Below, piece after piece: positions 58,212-64,000 of a DNA stretch of 64,000 nt. The notes under the pieces were generated by a model. That model saw only the letters and a list, made by a program, of their open reading frames with translations. It did not search any database and was not told the DNA's origin. The stretch is taken from contig JAPEUQ010000002.1 of assembly GCA_027946365.1 (NCBI GenBank), positions 372,001 to 436,000 of the forward strand, written 5' to 3'. Position 1 is the stretch's first letter; each line of letters begins with the position of its first letter. Source of the DNA: Kalmusia sp. IMI 367209 (lineage: Eukaryota; Ascomycota; Dothideomycetes; Pleosporales; Didymosphaeriaceae). Position numbers and translations under genes: made by a program.

Positions 58212-59966
58212 ATGAGTTCCGTCTCCCCCAATCCTAAGATGGCCGAGAAGACAGGACTGGCCCTTCAAACCACCGAATCCAACGCAGAGGTTAACACCTT
58301 CCCTTTGAGGTTACCACCTGAGTCTCTTCGCCATTTATCATCGGAGGAGCTGAAGCAGGGCGAACGCCGTCTAGTACGCAGAATTGACTGTCGATTGATG
58401 GCTACTTTGATCATCATTTACATCATGAACTACCTTGATCGGAATGCCATAGCAGCTGCGAAAATATCTGGAATAGAGGACGATCTCGGGCTCACTGACT
58501 CACAGTTCCAAACCAGTGTCTCTATTCTCTTTGTCGGGTGAGTTCATTGCTCTTCTCATCACGTTGAGTTCTCACTTTACAAGGTACATTCTCATGCAGG
58601 TACCCTCAAACCTGTTTCTAAACAAGATTGGCAGACCTTCACTATATTTGCCCAGCTGTATGGCCGTATGGGTGAGTATCAACACAAAATTGGTTCAAGA
58701 CAGCCTGCTCATGATTGATAGGGTATTCTTTGTGGCGCAACAGGTGCGGTCCAAGGCTTTGGTGGTCTCGTAGCCTGCAGATTTCTTCTTGGGTTTGTTG
58801 AAGCAGCCTATTTCGTATGTAAATTCGGCACTACCATCGATTATAGGTGACTGAAATGAAGTAGCCAGGTTGTATGAGCTGCTTGACAGCATGGTATACT
58901 CGCAAAGAGCTGGCATTTCGTACGGCATTGCTATATTGTGGATCACTCATTTCTGGCGCTTTTTCAGGCCTCATCGCTGCTGGTATCACGGCCGATCTTG
59001 ACGGTGCTCTGGGAATCGCTGCTTGGAGGTGGCTTTTCATTATCGAGGTGAGAAGCCACCTCCCTACCTTTCAATGCACAGCGTACTAATAACTTCTAAT
59101 TATAGGGAGCCATCACCGTTGCTATAGCACTTATATCGTTCCTTATTCTGCCTGATTTTCCCGCCAACACAAGATGGATCATTGGACAAGAAAGAGACCT
59201 TGCACAGTGGCGCCTCGTCGCTGATGTTGGCCAGGACGATTGGGTGTCGTCCGAGGAAGAGTGTTTCTTCCTTGGCTTCAAACAGTGTGTTACCGACTAC
59301 AAGACCTGGTTCCTCATCTTGCTTATCTTCGGCGCCGTTTCTAGCGGCACGATTAACTCGTATTTCCCCACCGTGGTCGCAACGCTCGGCTACGGAAAGA
59401 CCGAAACTCTCCTCCTGACCGCCCCGCCTTACCTCCTATCCTGCGTCGTCGCTCTACTCGTCTCTTTCAATGCAGACCGTACCGGAGAACGCTACTTCCA
59501 TTTCACAATACCTTTGTGGACGTCCATTGCTGGCTTTATCATCTCAGCCTCGGTCGTCGAACTTCCTACTCGCTATTTCTCTATGATGATCATGCTACCA
59601 GGTGTCTATACAGCTTTCACCATCGGGCTCACGTGGGCCGCTAACACGCTGCCGCGTCCTCCAGCTAAACGTGCAGCCACCATGGCCCTATGCAACTGCA
59701 TCGCGAACTGTTCCAGCATTTACGGTCCCTTTTTGTATCCCAAATCCACGGCACCACGATATCTGATCGCCATGGGTATCAACGCAGGGACATCTCTCAT
59801 ATCTATCATTGTTGCGACAGTGTTTAGATTTGTGCTAGTCAGATTGAACAAGAAGATAGATGTCATCGAGGGTACGGCGCCTAGTGCTCAGAGCGCTGCA
59901 ATGGGAGAGAAGGGTTCAAAGGATGAGCATGCTTTAGCTGCAAAGGGCTTTCGGTATCTTTACTAG
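58212..59966 (+). CDS. MFS permease, ACS family (second module)
   Basis: Five exons (58212-58537, 58584-58671, 58722-58814, 58865-59047, 59106-59966) give 516 residues. The layout is a 12-helix ACS-type symporter: IIIYIMNYLDRNAIAAAK at helix 1, YILMQVPSNLFLNKIGRPS, GAVQGFGGLVACRFLLGFVEAAYFPG, LILPDFPANTRW in the central loop, and a cytosolic tail. Exon sizes and intron positions resemble those of the permease at 32797, but the sequences differ clearly, so this is not a recent duplicate. It likely imports the substrate of the flavin oxidase pathway or a precursor. Confidence 0.9.
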
Positions 59967-60254
59967 GCTTTTAGCGATATATTAACTGGCTTACGGGTGC
60001 TTCAGGCATCCTTGTAGGGCCAAGTTGTAGGTTTCGCTTCATCACGAATCATCTCTAGTACTACTACAACACCATATATGACTCCTGTGTTCAAAGATTT
60101 ACCCCTGCACAACAAGTGTGACTCTTATGCGATTGGAAATATTTCCTTGAGGTCATACGGCTCGATGTTCTCTCCACTTTCCTAATGAATTCTTAATTCT
60201 ACATTTTGAAGTCCCTCTTCACACGGCAGCCACGACCACGATTACGGCCTCAAG
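59967..60254. other. intergenic region
   Basis: 3' flank of the permease gene. Nothing else is identified. Confidence 0.45.
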
Positions 60255-60812
60255 ATGTCTTCAGGACCGCTCCGCAGAGCACCACCCCCGATCCCCTCTT
60301 TGTGAACAGACCAAGCAACGTATGAGGTGTAAGACGCCCCCGGAAAGCTCATTAATGAGGAGCTCGACGCTATATTCGACGAAGAAGACAATATCGAGGT
60401 CACGATAAAAGGGGATTGGCTCCGACAGGTTCTAATGATGGAACAGCAAGGTGATCAGGAGTTTCGACTTCGGTACCTAGATTCGCGGATATGTCTGCCC
60501 TTTCGCACAATCAGAATCTTCTCTGCACATGTACATAGCTGCTTGTCAGACTTGTGCAAAGGCGTTGATTACACATCCGCTAACATCTTCTCTAGAAGGT
60601 TTTCAATTGCAATATCTGCGATCAGTATTTGTCCTGCACTTCAGGGACGCTGCAGTGTGCTTCCTGCCCTTAGCCATAAGATACGATCGACTCGGCAGAT
60701 CTACATAAGAAACGATGTACTACATTTGCCCTATAGTGGGATTCCTGCTCAATGTAGCCAACAATGGCGGGTGACAAAAGCGCGGGTCACTTTGGGGTTG
60801 ACTACAAGCTAA
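60255..60812 (+). pseudogene. relic with two in-frame stops, unknown protein
   Basis: From ATG 60255 one frame reads a Pro-rich start, a TGA, seven codons, a TAA, and then a long open stretch with LINEELDAIFDEEDNIEV and TIKGDWLRQVLMMEQQGDQE before degrading. The acidic helix and following residues look like real protein. Both stops could come from CGA and CAA by single C-to-T changes. The family is not recognised. Confidence 0.35.
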
Positions 60813-61336
60813 TGACATTTCTACAATGTTACCCTGATTTTCACATTACATTCGCAGATTTTCCTATCCTTGTTATCCAATAAGTACAGCATGGAAGCCT
60901 AGACAGGTCTTTCTTGAATATGTGTCTGTAACTCTAGTGAAAAGAAGTTGCGTGGATCGCCAGGAAGGTTAAGCCTACTAATACTTCGAACTCGGGTCAG
61001 TCACTCGCCACAGGAAACCATCTCAACGACTTCGGCTTCTCTATAGTGTTCCATCTGCAATCGCATCGCAACCTTTAGAAAGAAGTCAGACCAAACCCCT
61101 CGAGGATTGTCAACATTCTCCCATTCGCGACGGAAGTGGCAACGGGAGCAAGAATGCCCCTACAGTATTCTATGCGCAGAATCATTCCGTACGAGAAGAG
61201 GGAGAACGAAAAGCACATTATTATGCTCACCATCAACCAAGTTGAATATAACAGTGTCGACGACATAGTAACTTTGAATTTAACGTTGAAGCAATCCTTA
61301 CAATGTCCGTCTTTTTTAAAACTAGTTGACGGCTAT
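60813..61336. other. degenerate region between relics
   Basis: Scattered short frames. Part may be the unrecognisable remainder of the P450 gene that lies immediately above it on the minus strand. Confidence 0.35.
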
Positions 61337-62038
61337 CTAGTGGTATAATCCATGACTCAAAGATGCACTATGAGAAACTTCGACCCAATCGTCTACTCCA
61401 TTATCTTCTATTCCTCTACCAAGTTTCTTCTTTACCGACGCGTAGTCGCGTAGTGTTCCAGCGAAGACTTGTGTCTCATCGATCATGCTTGGTACAAGAC
61501 CATACATACGCTCGCTGTGGAAATCTTTGTTAAAGACCGCTCGCCATGGTTTCCAATCCTTCTCACCGAGATCGAAAATTGTAGGACCACCAGTGATAGG
61601 CTTCAAGAACCGTCGAAGTAGCTAAAAGCGATCGGAAGTGAGCTTTGGATTCGTCTGCGTGATCTCGGTCGCGACCTTTAGGGAAACGATAATAAGGAGT
61701 AGCCCACTCATCGGCCATAGGTTCATGTAGAAGGCACCCTCGGAAGCTGACTCCTCTCAAGCAATGGTGGCGAACCCAATTTCATAATGCGCGTGTTTTG
61801 GGAGGCGATCAAGGATAGACTTTAGATAGAGCAAATGGCGAGCAAGAAATGAGTGGTTTGGTGCTGTAGACTGTGATGGGTCAGTCTGATCTTCTTCTAG
61901 CTGCAGGAAGCTTACGAGTCCTTGCCAACAGCGTTAGATCAGCAACATGCGAGCACGGTAAAACTTAATGGAGAACGTATAGATGATTGTTACGACCCCT
62001 AGGAGAAAGACGCAGACAAAGGTTAAGAGAAGCGGCAT
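61337..62038 (-). pseudogene. cytochrome P450 pseudogene (N-terminal third only)
   Basis: One continuous minus-strand frame from ATG 62038 reads like the start of a fungal P450: a membrane anchor (LLLTFVCVFLLGVVTII), NHSFLARHLLYLKSILDRLP, FYMNLWPMSGLLLIIV, RRFLKPITGGPTIFDLGEKD and the helix-C block WKPWRAVFNKDFHSERM, then LVPSMIDETQVF. Three in-frame stops interrupt it (TAA after MLLI, TGA after GFATIA, TAG after LTSDRF). Nothing recognisable remains of the I-helix, ExxR or heme Cys motif. It is certainly non-functional. All three stops are explained by C-to-T changes (CAA, CGA, CAG), as RIP would give. Confidence 0.7.
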
Positions 62039-62366
62039 ATTCAACTATTGAACGAATACGCGCATTTGTCTGTCGATTAGACTGATTGAGTATTACGGTG
62101 ATGCACCTATGCTAAATCCAAGCACTTCTTACAGGGTGCCCATCGTCCCGCTTACGGTCAGAGCTCTCAGGTCGCACAACGCGCAACCACAACAGACTCA
62201 CTTTACAATAACTAGCGTCACATCCCACATTTGGCTCTTACAATCGCTCTTTACACACTGATTACTTGCTCACTACCGATCATGTCGCTGAGGAATCCTA
62301 TATCCCCAACCTTCCCCCGACTTTCGCAGTAAAGAGCCACCTAAACGACGATTGAACAACCCAAAG
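62039..62366. other. intergenic region
   Basis: No gene is seen between the P450 relic and the small ORF at 62367. Confidence 0.45.
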
Positions 62367-62795
62367 ATGATGCCATCTTCAAATAGCACCGGGAAAGCGC
62401 CACTAATGGAGGATCTTGCAGTGCGAAGTCAAAGCACAACCATGGTACCCGAGGTGTACAAGTCCAAGGTCGCAGTGAAAACCCAAGTCGCAGATAACGG
62501 CAAAAGCGAAAAGAGTGACAAGCCAGAGCATGTCTGGAACCGGGTTCGCCCACGGAGGATATCCGAGTCTGAAAGTCAAGTACCAAAGTCGTACAAGCCG
62601 ACGGAGAACAGAGACGCGCAAATGAGCAACAGCAATGCTAGCACTATAGCTTCTGGCCAAACAAGTACGATTATGGAGAATCAAGCAAGATTTGGTCTTG
62701 TGGGCGCGTTTGGTCACAAGTTCGAGAGCTGCATCGGTACTCCCAGTAAGCTAAAGGGAGGGGTCGTTGAGGAACTGATGAAGAACAAGGATTGA
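62367..62795 (+). CDS. hypothetical 142-residue protein
   Basis: An open frame from ATG 62367 (a second ATG follows at once) to TGA 62793-62795. It is Ser/Lys/Glu-rich and mostly disordered, with a more ordered end (RFGLVGAFGHKFESCIGTPS). No family, signal peptide or membrane segment is recognised. It lies between a P450 relic and a ribosomal protein gene. It could be a real lineage-specific gene or a chance frame. Confidence 0.4.
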   Translation: MMPSSNSTGKAPLMEDLAVRSQSTTMVPEVYKSKVAVKTQVADNGKSEKSDKPEHVWNRVRPRRISESESQVPKSYKPTENRDAQMSNSNASTIASGQTSTIMENQARFGLVGAFGHKFESCIGTPSKLKGGVVEELMKNKD

Positions 62796-63053
62796 GAAGT
62801 AATATTCTGTGACATCTAAGGCCGATTATGTCTTGGATCGGAAAAGCCAATAATCTGCAACATGAGCACGGTCTAATGATGTAAGATAACAAGAAAGTAG
62901 TTGGGCGGAATCTGATTTCATTCCTATGTCAGCTCGGTCTTTCTATCATAACAGACCAATCCTGAAACATGCGTCCATTCACCAGCTCCATGACCCGAAT
63001 GAACCTATGCAATGAACTCCTTTTCCTTCATCCCCCCCGTTTCTTCAATCCCT

Positions 63054-63707
63054 CTATGCCGACGCAGCGGCAGCCTTGGCCTTAGCTCCCCGAGGCTTCT
63101 GGGGTTTGGTCTCCTTCACGGGCTTCTGCGACTTGCGGATAGCCGAGGCGCGGGCGACAGCGTCCTTGCGGAGATCGGTGCGGTAGTTGCGGTTGGCGGT
63201 CGACTTTACGATGGCGGAGTAGGTCTTGCGGGTCGACCTGCTGGCCGGGATGGAAGACTGCTGGATGTGGGAGGCGGGCTGGTGGCCCTTGCCGGCCTTC
63301 TTGGTCAGGAGAACAATGCCGCCCTCCTCGCCAGGCTGGACACCGATGGCCTATAGCATAATGTCAGTCCAATGTTCTTTCTCGAGCCCCCGATTCAAAT
63401 GTTGTGCGATCGCGGTACTTCGAGAACGTACCCTGTCGTCAACTAGACCCTCATACTGCGCACAATTAGCCAAGGTTTGTGGGTTTTTGATTATATGCAG
63501 AAGCGTACCTTGCGGGAGTATGAGCCCGTCAAGTTGAGCGGATCGCGCGAGAACTGAACACCGCCGGCCTGCGTCCTCTTCACGAGGGTGGAGCTGTTGC
63601 CGCCTGCAATCCGTCAATCCTTGCTCTCCTTCATAACTCTAGTTTCTCGAGTCGAGACCACACTCACGGGTGATTTCCCAAATTAGGTCAGAAGAAAGAG
63701 TGGCCAT
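63054..63707 (-). CDS. 60S ribosomal protein eL28
   Basis: Four exons: 63707-63668, 63603-63509, 63455-63432 (only 24 nt) and 63350-63054, joined by introns of 64, 53 and 81 nt with good GT-AG signals. They give 151 residues. The sequence matches eukaryotic eL28 of the large subunit: LSSDLIWEITR, then NSSTLVKRTQAGGVQFSRDP, LNLTGSYSRKYEGLVDDRAI (across the exon joins), GVQPGEEGGIVLLTKK and a basic Lys/Ala-rich tail. Introns crowd the 5' half, as is common in fungal ribosomal protein genes. Identification is secure. Confidence 0.95.
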
Positions 63708-64000
63708 TGCTGCGGTTGTCGAGTGTCGTTTTGCGGCGTCGATGTCGAAGATGCAGATGTTTGGTGTGCGATTCGCCTGTATTGCCGCTTTCGGTATGGT
63801 GATCGGGGGTGGAACAACTCCCTCCGTTGTGCACGGTCCACCATCGCTGACGACGGCCGGGTCACTAATGCGGGTGGAAGCTTGACACTCCTCAAACCCG
63901 CGGTTCCTACACAAACCTCACCACGTCTTTCGGGGTGGTCGATCAATACTAATGCAGCTTTAGCAGCTGTCGCCTTTCACTAACATCCTCTCCTATTGTT
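63708..64000. promoter_or_regulatory. upstream region of the eL28 gene
   Basis: 293 nt up to the window edge. Short frames on both strands have no support. It should carry the eL28 promoter. Confidence 0.4.

Overview
The window is nuclear DNA of a filamentous ascomycete, most likely a Dothideomycete-type mold. The evidence is short spliceosomal introns (mostly 45-70 nt, GTRNGT donors, CTAAY/CTGAC branch sites, YAG acceptors), Zn2Cys6 and bZIP regulators, a HET-domain gene, a CFEM protein, an Snt1-type SANT co-repressor and a fungal eL28 gene. No bacterial operon, CRISPR array, rRNA gene or convincing tRNA was seen.

Layout. 1-3.0 kb: a truncated 3' coding end, a three-exon small cysteine-rich secreted protein (392-742, minus), then mostly empty sequence. 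3.0-6.8 kb: a HET gene and a cyanamide hydratase gene. 6.8-9.3 kb: empty or degenerate sequence with gene relics on the minus strand. 9.5-24 kb: a housekeeping block with a ~2190-residue Snt1-like protein, deoxyhypusine synthase, and a large MATH / USP-like / MORN / RING protein. 24-27.8 kb: gene-poor and repeat-bearing, with a 99-bp foldback element, an unknown ORF, a four-copy 18-bp minisatellite and the 3' part of an RTA1-like gene. 27.8-34.7 kb: a Zn2Cys6 regulator, an amidase and an ACS-type MFS permease. 35-38.5 kb: a secreted lactonase-like beta-propeller and a bZIP/DUF3425 factor. 40-45.7 kb: a CFEM protein, a Cys-3/MetR-like bZIP and a J-domain protein. 47.8-52.7 kb: an F-box-like (2EXR-like) protein and two related proteins of unknown family. 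52.7-60 kb: a PaiB-like FMN protein, a flavin amine oxidase, a Zn2Cys6 regulator and a second ACS-type permease. 60-62 kb: relics, including a P450 pseudogene. 62.3-64 kb: a small unknown ORF and ribosomal protein eL28.

Working together. Two stretches share the same plan of regulator, enzyme and ACS-family permease (27.8-34.7 kb and 54.3-60 kb). Both look like small inducible catabolic modules for nitrogen-containing compounds, and a cyanamide hydratase lies in the same window. The substrates are not known.

Data caution. Three genes (HET, Snt1-like, MATH-RING) are broken at five sites. At each, removing exactly one base, nearly always from a G/C homopolymer, restores a full-length frame divisible by three. 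The pattern points to base-calling errors rather than decay. By contrast, the P450 relic (61.3-62.0 kb) and the relic at 60.3 kb carry in-frame stops that could each arise from a single C-to-T change, as repeat-induced point mutation would produce.
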